From contig JAVTLE010000011.1 in assembly GCA_033439295.1 (NCBI GenBank), positions 1,364,082-1,428,081 on the forward strand: a DNA stretch of 64,000 nucleotides, given 5' to 3'. How positions within the stretch are numbered: the stretch's first letter is position 1; every line of letters begins with the position of its first letter. The notes beneath the pieces were generated by a model that was not told the origin of the DNA, ran no database searches, and saw only the letters and a list, made by a program, of their open reading frames with translations. A program made the position numbers and the translations under genes. This document shows positions 11,901-25,706 of this stretch, piece after piece. This stretch comes from Deuterostichococcus epilithicus. Taxonomy: Eukaryota > Chlorophyta > Trebouxiophyceae > Prasiolales > Stichococcaceae.

Positions 11901-13165
11901 CCAGACGGTGGCGCTGCTGCTCGACGGCCCTGCTGCGCTCGCCGCCGACGGCCCCAGCCGCGCCGAGATCAGCCTGGCGGCCTCCATTGCGTCCGAGGGC
12001 CGCTCCCTGGTCGTCATCGCCAACAAGACCGACGCGCTGAGCCCAGCGGACTGGCACAAGGTGCACGCGTACGGCTTCACTGTTGGCAGCCAGATCGCCG
12101 CACTGCTCAGCGGTTGGTGGATCAGAAGCCTTCATGCGACCTTGGGATGGCAATTAAATTGACCAGGGTCGCATCTCAACTCGTGGGCGCTGTCGTTGCA
12201 AGGCTGCAGAATGTCACCTCATCGCCGGAGCCGTCCTTGGACACAAGCGCTTGGTGACGAACGCCGACGACGACCGATAGGCGGAGCGTTGATCACAGGT
12301 GGTGGCGCTGCTAGAGGAGAGGTTCGCGCAGCAGGTGCCGGAGCTGGCGGGGGTGCCGGTGCTGCCGGTGTCGGCGCTCACCGGGGCGGGCACAAGCGCG
12401 CTGATGCCGGCAGTCATGGCCGCGTACGACATCTGGCAGCAGCGCATCCCCACCTCCCGCCTCAACCGCTGGATGGAGAAGGTGTGCGCCGCTGCTGGAA
12501 GGCTCTTGTCTGTCTGAGGAAAGCCGCAATATCAGTGGCTGGCCGCCCGGCATGTGGCTGCTGTCCATATCAGGAGGCAGCATGTCATCGGCAGAACAGC
12601 GTGTTTGCGGTGCCAGCTTCTGTACCTTCTGTCCGTCGGCCTCACTCACCTGAGCCGAGGCAACCACTTGCTGTTTCTTTTCTGCTGCACAGCTGGTGGC
12701 GCAGTACACAGGCACCGGCGGCACCGCCAAGGAGCTGGCCAAGATCCGCTACATCACCCAGGTGCGGCTCCCGATCTTGGAGGCCTACTCTCCTCCGGGC
12801 TGCGCGCTCTGCACTCGCTGACAAACGCGCAGGCCACTGATGCTGCTGCTGTGGTGGCGGCGGCAAGGCTCGGCATCAGTCAGCATGCACCTGGTCTCCA
12901 GAGGTTGACGAGCATCCTATTGAGCTGCCCACTATCAACACGCTGCATGACTGCCGTCCGTCTTCAGGTCAAGGCGCGGCCGCCGACGTTCGCGGCCTTT
13001 ACACGCACAGACGACCTCACGGAGCGCACGAGGCGGCAGCTTATGAACGCCATCAGGCGGGAGTTCAATTTCGCGGGCGTGCCAATCCGCATCCTCGTGC
13101 GGCCGAGCCGCGAGCACGAGAAGAGGCGCAAGAAGCCAGCTGAAAGGGCTGCGACCGCAAGCTAG
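8966..13165 (+). CDS. DER: GTPase Der/EngA, organellar ribosome assembly
   Basis: At least 12 exons encode about 570 residues with two tandem G domains and a KH-like C-terminus. Exon 1 is an Arg/Ala-rich organelle-targeting leader. G domain 1 has [37 protein letters not shown] and NKCE as the NKxD box. G domain 2 has LMGLPNV, then [13 protein letters not shown] across an intron, [15 protein letters not shown] and NKTD. The C-terminus runs from [16 protein letters not shown] through [13 protein letters not shown] to [19 protein letters not shown]. Der binds the large ribosomal subunit during maturation, and plant homologues act in chloroplasts. An Ala/Glu-rich linker joins the G domains (exon 10857-11049). 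The start at 8966 begins the targeting sequence; an in-frame ATG at 8894 is the alternative. Confidence 0.93.
10314..10352 (+). repeat. TG-rich simple repeat
   Basis: Imperfect GT/TTGTG tract inside a Der intron, without other features. Interpreted as a microsatellite. Confidence 0.85.
11134..11169 (+). repeat. Perfect 18-bp tandem duplication in a Der intron
   Basis: The 18-base unit CGGTGGCCCGCTTGCCCT occurs twice head to tail (11134-11151 and 11152-11169) within the intron that interrupts the P-loop of G domain 2. Because the copies are identical, the duplication should be recent. Confidence 0.9.
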
Positions 13166-13220
13166 CGTGGTCGAACTCCCTGCACGGCTGGCGTGTGGAC
13201 TGATGTGGCTGGCCTGTGAT

Positions 13221-13225
13221 TGTAA
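13221..13225 (+). terminator. TGTAA poly(A)-type signal for Der
   Basis: TGTAA lies 56 bases after the Der stop. TGTAA is the usual poly(A) signal of green algae such as Chlamydomonas and Chlorella. Confidence 0.55.
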
Positions 13226-13255
13226 TGTCATCGCTTGAGTACAGCTAGACATTTG

Positions 13256-13260
13256 TTACA
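13256..13260 (-). terminator. TGTAA poly(A)-type signal for cysteine synthase
   Basis: TGTAA on the minus strand, 24 bases after the cysteine synthase stop. Together with 13221-13225 it forms a compact tail-to-tail pair, so the two transcripts probably overlap at their 3' ends. Confidence 0.55.
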
Positions 13261-13283
13261 GATCGTGTCGCCCTGAACAGAAA

Positions 13284-16089
<2,806 letters not shown>

Positions 16090-16796
16090 ATTTTATGACA
16101 TTGTGCGGAAAAGCTCGGCAGAGAGGCCTCTTTGCCTGGCAGTGTACTGAGAAGCTTGTCTGGTTTTGGAGGTGGAGGTGCATCCTCTGCTCCTCTAGGC
16201 TGGCCCGCGAGCGGCAGACTTGCATGACGGTACGCTGCGCACCTGCTGGCAGGTCCCGACATGGTTCTGCTTGCTCAGCAGGGAATGGCGGCTGTGCATC
16301 AGCTGCATGGTGCTGATGGCTATGGTATGCGCGAAGGGGTCGCGACAGACGGCTGCCGGGGTTGGGTGGTGCAGATTTGAGTTGTAGTTCCGGAATGGAG
16401 GCGCAACCCAGATCCTCTGACTGCAGCAAAGTGACTTCCGCAACGAGTCAGAATCTGCGCCAGTGACAGCAATGAACGTGCATCGGCCTGGCGACCTGCT
16501 TGCACGTGACTCGGTGACTGAACTTCGCATGGAAATCTAGCACCGGGGAAGCTCATGACTTTCCTGCCCGAGCTGCATGGCATGCAGAACTGCCTATGCT
16601 GCATTGAAATTGCAATATCATTATCAGCCTTGCGTACTGAAAGCGCCCGGCTAGCCCTCCGCGCGTGTCGGTGCTATCAGAAAGAACTTGGTTCCGGCAC
16701 TGACTCCGACACCTGCTTTTCGCCCCGGCCCTGGTCAATCCTCCTCAGGATCCTGCCGCAAGTCGCAGCCATAGCTGCGGATCGTCGCTGCCAGCA
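16090..16796. other. Divergent intergenic region, cysteine synthase / coiled-coil gene
   Basis: About 700 bases between two start codons. It presumably contains both promoters and 5' UTRs. I see no coding exon or clear core-promoter motif. Confidence 0.4.
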
Positions 16797-19700
16797 ATGG
16801 AGAACCCAGCCAGCGGGGCTGCCCCGGAGGCAACGAAGGCCGATGAAGCGGTGAGCGCCTTGCAGCCTGCGCGCTCGGCAGCTCGAGGCACTCGAAGATT
16901 CCCTAAATCTGCTACATTATCCCGAACATCCGCAGTGGTTGCTCGCACCTCGCGGTGGCAGCATTGCCAGCAAGGTTTTTGAAGTACAGCCCTGGCATGG
17001 GGCATGCTTCATGACTGGTCCTGCACAAAGGCCACACCAGCGTGCAAGCGCTCCATGAATGGGACTTCGTCGTGCAGGCGTCGAAGCCCACCGCCGCGAA
17101 GAGCGTGTTTGGCTTCTTCCGGCGCGGCAGCGACCCTGTTGCAGAGGCGCCGAAGACCAGCCCTCGCGCCGGCGCCGCTGCTGCTGCAACGATAGTTGAG
17201 GAGCAAGCTGTGGTCAGCAGCGATCATGCCCCTTCAGCCGCGGCGGCCACCAGGACGCAGGCCCTCACGCGCATTGGGGGCTGGCTGTCCAGCACGGCAA
17301 CGACCGCAGGTGGGCATTCACATAGCTTCGGTCCCTGTCATCGGTGCTGCTATGCAGCTATGGTCTGCTGCTCTTGGATCGAGCTTCGTTGCTGCCATCT
17401 GACATTTGCATTGGCACTGCACATCAGGCCATTTGAACAAACATGCCTGCACTCTGCCCGTCGCTCACAGGCGAGCGGCTCGGCGTCGCTGCGGCGAGGG
17501 GTGCCACTGCGATCCAGCGCATCACTGGTGCAGAAAAATACCAGGCAAGCTCCTGTGATACCGTCGAGCTGCTGCGTGTGAGCATGTCCTGAAGCGGCGG
17601 GGTGCGGCCTGTCGCACGTGTCAATGCGCACATCATCAAGCGAAATTGTGCACTCAGTCTCACAAGCAGTCGACTCCTCCCGCACTGCCACACGCAGGAC
17701 TATCATGAGGCACTGATGCGGTTGGAGCGGTCGGCGGGGGAGCTGCGGGGCGAGGCCCGCACGGCGGTGCTGCGGCGCTGGGTGGCGGTGCTGAAGGAGC
17801 TGGGCACCGCCTCTGGCGGTCTCGGCCCCGCCGGCAGCGCGAGCAGCGGCGACGACTGGCAGCAGCTGCACCTCGCGCCCTTCGAGGGCATTGCGGAGAC
17901 GTCCGGCGACTCACCGCTGGCCATAAAGGTGAACCGCCGGGATCCCGCGTAGAGTCTTACACAATTCACTACACTGCAAGCGTTCTGTACGGGAGGGGCG
18001 CGCCCAGCACCGTATGCCATGGAGATGTGCAGTCCATGGGTACAATCCACCGGGGTCAGACCTGAAATAACTCACGTCAGCAGCATCACTAGCATCTCCT
18101 TCCCGCGCCGCAGGCGAAGAGGTGCTGTGTGTGGGCATCTTTGGGTCTGACCCTGGGCTCTGAGCATGGCAGCTGTTTTCCTTCTTTTAGTGCTGGAGAT
18201 CGCTATGACACATTGCCCTCACCATCCTCCTGCAGGCGAACGAGGTGCTGTTCGTGGACTCCGAGCACGAGGACGAGGTGCTGACCTTCCGGGAGGTGTT
18301 TCTGGGCTCCCGCGCCCTGGAGCTGCTACTGGCGGGATTCATCGCGGAGCCGCCAACAGGGGAGGAGGAGCACGGGCTGCTCGCGGCGCTGCTGGGCGCC
18401 ACCCTCGGCGGCGACGCCGCTCTGCACCAGGCGAGAGGTCGACAGGAAATTGTTGCTTAATCGTGGAAAACCTGGAACTATGCTGGGTGGTCGCTGTAGG
18501 CCAGTGCCAATGCTCTCTGTGGTGTCAAGCGCGCCAATTTCAGCATGCTCTGCAGCAGCGCATGAGCATGGAAAATTTTGCTAGGACCAGCCTGTGTCAC
18601 GTCATCTGGAGAGGCCGGTGGGTCGCTCGGTGGGTCTCTTGTGAGGCTGACGGCCCATGACAAGCGCCTGGCAGTCTCACTGCTGCTTTCAGATGCACGT
18701 GGACAGGCAACGTCCATCACACATGCACGGTGTCATTACAATCTCTGAGGCAGGGATGCAGGAATGCTGAAAAAGGAGGGTTTTTCAACTCCAGAAAGTG
18801 GAGGTGCTCCCTGCCGCAGGCGCTGGCGGAGCTGTTCTGCCAGGTGGCGGCGCAGCGGGCAACGGCGCAGCACCAGGTGCTGGTGGCGCAGCAGGACCTG
18901 GGCGCCCTCGTCGCCGGTGCCCTGGGCGCCCTCAAGCTCCAGGTACGACCAGACAGAAACCAGCGCCAGGCATTGCCAACTGTTTATTCATTCATACTCC
19001 CAATCTGGGCGCCCTTGTTACCGGCGCCCTCGTCACTGGTGCCCGTGGCGCCCTCCAGTTGCAGCTGCCCCCTTCGGCCCTCGTTCCACACAGCACTGAC
19101 GAACAAAAAAGGGCTGTAAGTGCCCTCTGTCAGCGCCCTGGGCATGCGCAAGCTGCGAATGCCCTCCTGTCCATTTCACACACAGGGTATTGACAAAGTA
19201 TTGATATAACAGAAGACAGCTGGGCGTCCTTTATGCCGGTGCTCTGGGCGCCCTCAAGCTGCAGTTGCCACACTTTGGCCCTTTGTTCGGCCCTTCCTTC
19301 ACAAGACAGAAACACTAGTCAGATGCAAAATTCTCATGACCACTGGCAGGGCAGCCCTGACCTACCAGCACTGCATCTGGGCTGTGCAGCATCGACTCAG
19401 TAGTGCTGCCTGCCAGCACAGCACTTCGCGCCCAACCGGGGAAGGCATGCGGCCGTTCAGCAGGGCCACGCGCCTGCTGGTCGATAGTGTGCAAGCCTCG
19501 GTTGCTGACGTCGCCGCAGGGGCGGCCTCTATTGTGATGCGGCATCCTTCCTGCAGGGCGGCTCTGGTTATGGCGGACGCGGCATCTGAAGTAGCGTTTG
19601 ATGGATCGAATTACAGCATGCGTGACCTGCCGGGTTGGCTTCGACTACGGAATGGACAGCATGCACACACAATTAGGTGTGTGATCAGGGCAAGCGGTAG

Positions 19701-22700
19701 CAGAACATCCTGTGAATCGACGCGCCGCAGGCATGGAGCAGCGGGACCAACGCTGCCGGGCCGGTCTTTGAGATGAAATCGACCAGCATGCACTCAAGCG
19801 TGACACTATTGTGCAGACAGCATCAGCCGCAGCGACCTTCTCGTGCCGCAGGCGGGCGTCGAGTTGCTGGACCGCAAAATGGCGACGCTGCGCGCAGACA
19901 TCACCGAGAAGGCCGCCGAGGCGGCAAAGGTGTACAAGTTCAACGCCGGCGCCGCACACCCAACCGCCGACAGCAGCCCCGAGACCGTTGCTGCAGGTGT
20001 GCGCACAGCAGCATGGTGTACAGGGACATGCAAATCACACTGCACGCACCCATTGCCGAGAGCAGCCCCAATCATCGCTGGTGCCATGACATCGTGCTGA
20101 GCGCACAGACTGCATTCTCGTGGGACGCAGTGTGCTGAGCCTCTAATCATATCTTGGTCAGCTGACGCCTCTGACGGCAATGAGCGTTGTTCATCATTGA
20201 TCGCTGTGCGCCTTGCACTTGCAGGCCTGGCAGCGACGGCAGAGGTGATGCAGCTGAATGCAACGCTGACGCACCTGGCGGCGCAGCGCGGCGCCCTCGT
20301 CGCGGCGGCCGCCGCCCCCCAGTTCACAGCCCTCGTCGACCAGTTGCAGGTGCGCACGGTGGATTGCCAGCCTCGGAGCTGCATCCAGTTCTGACCGATT
20401 CGTCGCACACAACTGAGTGTTTGGGCTCTCGAGACGGCGCTGAAGCTATGTTGGAGCACTTGTGCCTTGACCACGCGATGACTGCACGCCATGATGGCGT
20501 CTTTGCATCAGATATCAAGCTACCGTCAGAGCACGCCCTTGATTCACTCGGCTGCCGAGACGGCATGCTTTGTTGCGGCAGGAGCATTCTGCAGAGGTGG
20601 GCGACAGCATCTCGGAGGTGGTGCGCCGGCTGGAGGTCACCCGCGCCCAGAAGTCCGAGGGGGAGGCCTACCGCAGTGCGCCCCCCTCAAAAACACCTCT
20701 GTCCCAGCTTTTCCTGCAGACAGCAACTGCCCAATGCAGCGTCAGAGCAGCGTCCTGTTGCCGCCACGACGACTTCTGCTACCCCTTTTGAGGCGTGTGG
20801 AATAGGCAACCCTCCAGCCTACCCTTGGCGACTTGGCCCTCGAATTTGAACCAGCCTCTTGCATGCAGATGCGGAGCTAGAGCAGATGCACGCGGGCCTG
20901 GAGGAGGCGGAACGAACGAAGTTGAAGCTCGCATGGCTGCATTGATCCACAATTGTACTCAAATATGAGGTTTCTCCATGTCTGCACGCAGCGGCCAAGC
21001 TGGAGGAGATGCAGGCGGGACTGGAGGAGGTGGTGGGCACCATCCACGGCCTGGAGCAGCGCAAGGCGGCGCTGCTGCAGGAGCTGGAGGTGCTCGACCA
21101 GAAACTCTTCAAGGCGCGCTCGCCGTTCTCCTTGCTCCCTCTGATATGGAAAGATGTGTTTGCCTGCTGTCTGCGGAGGCCCGGCTTACGACCCTTGTTC
21201 TGGGTTTCAAGCGTGCCAGCGTGGCGGCGTGACGGGGTGCATGATTGCTAGTCGCACGGCTGAATGATGGGGGTCCTTGGAAGCTCCGGCATAGGCTGAG
21301 TGTGTCACAGCGGTGCGCTTGGTGTGTTGCGGGCTGCTGTGCTGAAGCGATCCCCAACAGAAACCCTGACAACCCTGCAGGCGAAGAGCCAGTGGGCGGA
21401 CATGGAAGAGGGGCGCAATGTGTTTGAGGAGGGCAACGCCTTCACCATGGAGGCGCTGCAGCAGCAGCTCGACCAGCTGTCTGCCTGCCAGGATTTCCAG
21501 GTGCGGCAGAACATAAGCGTGGATACAGATTGTGGTCCGAGTGGTCAACAGCTGGGAACTGCTGTCCACCTGCCAGGTCTGCCCGGAAGATCGTGGTGTT
21601 TTCGTTCCAAAAGCTCTGAGGGCACTGCTGCAGCACCTGACTACGGGGCAGGCGGGGGTGTGTATGGCTTTTCTTGGGCGCCACGGCGGGCACTGGGGGT
21701 TGAGGACATAACCCCCAGTGCTGCCCATGAGTGGCAGTGCGAAGATGCGACGCAGCTGGTCCTTCGTCGGCGGCTGCCGCATCGTTACACTGTGGCCGTG
21801 CCATCTTTGTTGTTGCTGACGGTGGCAGCCGCATTGCGGGCCGCAGGAAGCGGAGGAGTCGGCTGTGGAGGCTGCCGCGCAGCTGCTGGGCGAGGCGGCC
21901 GCGGGATGGGCGGGCGGGCGGCCGCGGGAGCTGGCGGCTGCACGCGCCGTCGAGGCGGACACTGGGCGCGAGTACATGCACGCCGCCACACGGCACTGCT
22001 ACTACCAGCGCGCCGAGCTGCAGCTGCTGCTGCGTCAGCTGCGCTTCTGTGCGGCCGAGCTGCACGGTGAGAGGGTACACGGGTCCCGGCACATCGCACT
22101 GGATGCTTGTGTGGACTTGGTGCGTGCGGATGTGCTGTTGTCTTCCAAGAGCCGCAGGTGCGGCATGGCGTCAGCTGCATATGAGCTCCAGACAGCTGTG
22201 AGCGCGTCAGCCGGAAGCGCATACGTCGCGCAAGGCAAGTGTGCAAGTCCAGCTCCCTTTTGTGCGCGCAGCCATATCGAAGAAGCAGGGGCAGATGGTG
22301 GACATCGGTGTGAAGTACTTCAGCAGCATCATGGTGGACATGAAGGCCGGCCAGTCGCGCCTCGCCCAAAAGTACCTGCACTGCGAGGTGGGGTTTTGTC
22401 ATCAACCGTTCGTTTTGGGCTTGTGTGGCCCCTGTCCCCACTGCTTTCTCATGGTTGCGCACCCGGCGGGCTAGCTCGACATGCTGCCTCGCCCAAGGGT
22501 CTCTGCGGTGCAAGGCGCAGCCCTTTCCTCCTTCGTCCCAGTCCAAAGCCTCTGCCATGTCGCCCAGTTTGCGATCGTGCCCCTTTGTGCATGCCGTCCC
22601 TGAGCGCTCCCGATTTGCGTCGGTTTAGGGTTTAGGGTTTAGGGTCTGGTAAAGACACTGCTTGCCGATGAGCGGATCGGGGGATGATTGGACTGCGTCA

Positions 22701-25200
22701 ATGAGGAGGACTGCAGCCAGGAGCAGTACAGAAGCCCTGCGCCGCGCAGCAGTACAGAAGCCCTGCGCCTGTGCTGCGACGCAGGCGGCGATGTTGCGAC
22801 GTCTGACGGACCTGACCATCTTGCGCGCCACCTTCGCCCCCTGCCGCCGCCTCGGCGAGGACTCTGGTGCGGAGTCGCCTCCCTCAACGAAGTGCCAAGT
22901 CGCCGCTGACGGCTGCCAGTCGAGTCCAAGACGGCGGCTGCCTCACTCCGGGAGCACAACTCGCCGAGCCCCGACACTTTGCGCACGGCAAGACCTGGCC
23001 GAGCGCTGCGTCGCACGGGCACGCCGCTGCAGTCGCTGCTTCGGAATCCCCGCTCCAAATCCCCATCATGTGCCCCATCACAGCCCCCAGCCCCAAAGCC
23101 CTGTGCTGTCCCGCCCCCGCAGAGTCGGACGCCGACTGGGACGAGGCGGAGGACCCGGCGGGGGCGCTGCTGGGCGCGCAGCTGCGCCCCATCCCCATGT
23201 CCGACGAGCTTGAGGATGTTTTCCAGTCCATGGACCGGCTGCGGGTGGAGTTTGAGGGGCTGGCGCGACCCGCGGGCCTGCCGCCGCCGGGGGAGCCGCT
23301 GCCGCGCGAGGACGTGTCCGTCGACCAGGTGCGGTCAAGGGTGGTTAACAACGACCAGGTGCGGTCAAGGGTGGTTAACAAGATCAGACGGTGCTTCTGG
23401 TGGCAGCAGTGTTCTCGGGGCAGGAGATGTCGATCGCCGCACACTGCAGCTCTGGGGAGCTCCCGGGGGCTGCCGCCAGGGGGCAGGCGCCATGGGGGGC
23501 GGCCTGACACCAGCGCAACACGCTGGCAACGAAGCCATGGCGCCATGGAAGCTCCTTTTGTCCCGAGTCCTTGCTGCGGCGCGGCAGGTCGCGGGCGAGG
23601 GCGACATGCCCAGCGAGGGCATCAGCGAGGCGACGCTGGCGGAGGCCCAGGCGGCCGCCGCGGACGCCGCCGGCGACGCAGACAGCGCCTCCTCCGGCGA
23701 CGCCGCTTACTCAGAGCGCTCCACGCCGCGTTCGTCGCCCCGCGCCGGCGGCGAGTTCGGCGAGCACGGCGACTACACAGGTACACTTCATGAAGGGTGC
23801 AGGATGTAGGAGTTTGGAACTTTGCCATCCAACTGCCAATCAGCGCTCTTGGACAGGCTTGGACATGGGACCGGCGGCTGCTGGGTGCATGTGAGGCCTC
23901 ACCTTGCACGCTGGTGCCCTGCAGCTTTGCTTGGGGAAGGAGGAACAGCGACACCGGGCGGGTCTGCTCGAAAGTCTCGGAGTCGCCAGCTGGATGTCGC
24001 AGTCGCAAGATGCCATGCGTGCCTGTGTAGGCGAGCCGGTGGAGAGCGGCGCAGCGCGTGACGCGCTGGCGGCCAGCACCCTCCGCGAGCGCGAGCGCAT
24101 CGCCGCGGCGCTGGACGACGCAGCGCCCTCCTCGCCTGCCGACCTCGACATCGCATCAGGTGCCCTGGCTCGCCATTCACAGCAGTGGCGTTGCAGGAGG
24201 GGCGAAAGCTGGCAGAGAGTAATACTCGTCAGCTCCACCGGGAGGGACTGCGGCGGCGTCGTGCTGTCCTGCTGGGTCGGGCCTGCACACAAAACGAGCA
24301 CACTGGCATGCTGGCGTCTTTGAGGGCGCATCTCACCACATTTGGTCCCTCTCGTCTCACCGTGGTGCTTTTCCGAACACTACAGCGGCGTTAGCAGCAC
24401 ACGCGGCGGACGCGGCCGCTCCGCGCGGCACTGCCGCCTCCGCAGTCGGCATCTTGGCCGCAGCCGTCTCGGACAGCCATCGTACCGCCGCCCGCCGGTC
24501 GCCTGCAGCCGCTGTCCAGGCGCCGCTGCCGCCGCAGCAGCAGCAGCAGCAGCATCAGCGGGCGTGGGACGCTGCCGGGCCTCAGAGCCAGGGGCCGCCC
24601 GCGGAGCATGGGCCAAGCGGCGGGCCGCAGGTCGAGCAGCAGCCGCGCCGCGCGGCTCACTCTGTGCACTCTGCCGCCGGCGCTGGCGGCTCCCGGCCTG
24701 CCGCCGCCGCCGCCGCCCCACCGCGCGTCACGCAGTCAGCCTACGTGGCGGTCGGCCACCCCGCGCCGCCCCGAGGCAGCGCTGCGGATTCCGCGCAGCG
24801 CTCCACAGCCGCAGCGGACGCCACCTACGAGCAGGACCTCAAGGTGTGTCTGCTATGCCAGCTTCCTGTGGTGCCGGCATGTTCTTTCGTTGCCCGCACC
24901 CGGGAAGCAGATGGTCTACTGCTCCGACGCAGGAGCGACCTCCGCCCCAGCATGGCCATGCATGACGGATCACTACAGGCACTCGTTGCTGGGGATCTGG
25001 ACGGACAGAGGATTGATGCTGTCTTTTGCATGTGTCCCGTCGGGTGACCTGGAAGCAACATGTACAGAGTTTCAGATGTGCGTTCTGCTGTGCAGGCACT
25101 TGCCGAGGACGCGCAGCGCCAGCCGGCGGCTGACCCGGCGCCGAGCCGGTCCACAGGCTCCCTGCAAGACAGGATTCGCCGTTTCGAATCGCAGTCGTAG
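16797..25200 (+). CDS. Large coiled-coil protein conserved in plants, unknown function
   Basis: Roughly 18 exons over 8.4 kb. The start is MENPASGAAPEATKADEA at 16797. Next come KSVFGFFRRGSDP, DYHEALMRLERSAGELRGEA with LRRWVAVLKEL, then VLFVDSEHEDEVLTFREVFL and SRALELLLAGF. Many exons of heptad-like coiled coil follow (QQDLGALVAGALGALKLQ, DSISEVVRRLEVTRAQK, KLEEMQAGLEEVVGTIHG, AISKKQGQMVDIGVKYFSS). The C-terminal third is low-complexity and Ala/Pro/Gln-rich (24387-24843) and ends DRIRRFESQS. From memory, the DYHEAL/LRRW/FREVFL block resembles an uncharacterised land-plant coiled-coil family sometimes labelled myosin-heavy-chain-like. No motor, kinase or membrane segment is visible. Exon order is clear because every junction keeps an open frame, but exact ends vary. 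Confidence 0.75.
18898..18942 (+). repeat. Source exon end with two decayed downstream copies (19003-19063, 19220-19264)
   Basis: The last 45 bases of this exon (LGALVAGALGALKLQ) recur in the next intron. The copy at 19220-19264 matches 38 of 45 bases by hand count and would read LGVLYAGALGALKLQ; the copy at 19003-19063 is more diverged. Neither keeps a GT donor after the CAG. Confidence 0.8.
22623..22644 (+). repeat. Interstitial telomere-type repeat (TTTAGGG)3
   Basis: Three perfect TTTAGGG units in the long intron (about 22390-23126) of the coiled-coil gene, on the sense strand. Too short to be a telomere. Confidence 0.92.
22722..22769 (+). repeat. 26-bp tandem duplication in the same intron
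   Basis: The segment starting AGCAGTACAGAAGCCCTGCG occurs at 22722 and again at 22748, 26 bases apart, about 80 bases after the telomere-type tract. Confidence 0.85.
23322..23381 (+). repeat. Perfect 30-bp tandem duplication spanning a splice donor
   Basis: Unit 1 is 23322-23351 and unit 2 is 23352-23381, identical over 30 bases. Each contains GACCAG followed by GTGCGG, the exon end and donor. Use of the second donor would add ten codons (VRSRVVNNDQ) with no stop and no frame change. Confidence 0.93.
24535..24557 (+). repeat. CAG repeat coding a short polyglutamine
   Basis: Runs of CAG in the Gln/Ala/Pro-rich exon of the coiled-coil gene encode six consecutive glutamines, then His-Gln. Confidence 0.85.
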
Positions 25201-25706
25201 GCGTCTCCATGCGGAGGCGCCCACAAATCCCGCCAGCCCGAGCAGAGGGCATCTTCCGGCTCTATCAGCAGTGTCCGTCCTTTGGTGTATCTTTGACACA
25301 TGTACTTGTGTGCACTTGCCAGCATCGCGTCGCACCAGCACCGCCTTTTGCAGTGCAGCATCGTGGCGCAGCCTTAGCCGGCTTTCGCAACTGTGAACCA
25401 GTGTTTGGCGGGGTGTTTGCCTGTTGTATGAGGCCTGCCGTCTGCGGCCTGTATGCATATCTGCTGTCGTTTCCTCTGGAAGCTCATCCTGTAACAAAGT
25501 GAGTGGGTTTGGAGGAGCATAATGCGAGATCCTGAGCAAGTCCATAGGACATGCGCCCGGCGGCAGGAAGCAATTGTTGCACTGCCAGATGCATCTCATG
25601 ACTCACGCGCCCATCCTCGAAAACATATACAGCGCCAGCAAAAGACTTCGGGAAGGCATTGGAGCGCTGTCTTCTGAACTCGGGAGACCAACGTCCGTCG
25701 TCAGCC
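25201..25706. other. Intergenic region before the lumen-protein gene
   Basis: About 500 bases between tandem genes. It presumably contains the coiled-coil gene's 3' UTR and the promoter of the next gene. No repeat or conserved coding piece seen. Confidence 0.4.
25490..25494 (+). terminator. TGTAA poly(A)-type signal after the coiled-coil gene
   Basis: TGTAA 290 bases after the stop at 25200; the only such pentamer I noticed in this 3' flank. The stretch 25201-25706 otherwise holds no recognisable gene. Confidence 0.4.

Noticed and set aside
21207-21989. 260-codon minus-strand open frame
   Set aside because: Overlaps coding exons of the plus-strand coiled-coil gene; Ala/Pro/Arg-rich composition typical of GC-rich shadows.
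22623-22644. Chromosome end at the telomere-type tract
   Set aside because: Only three units, inside an intron with coding exons on both sides; this is interstitial.
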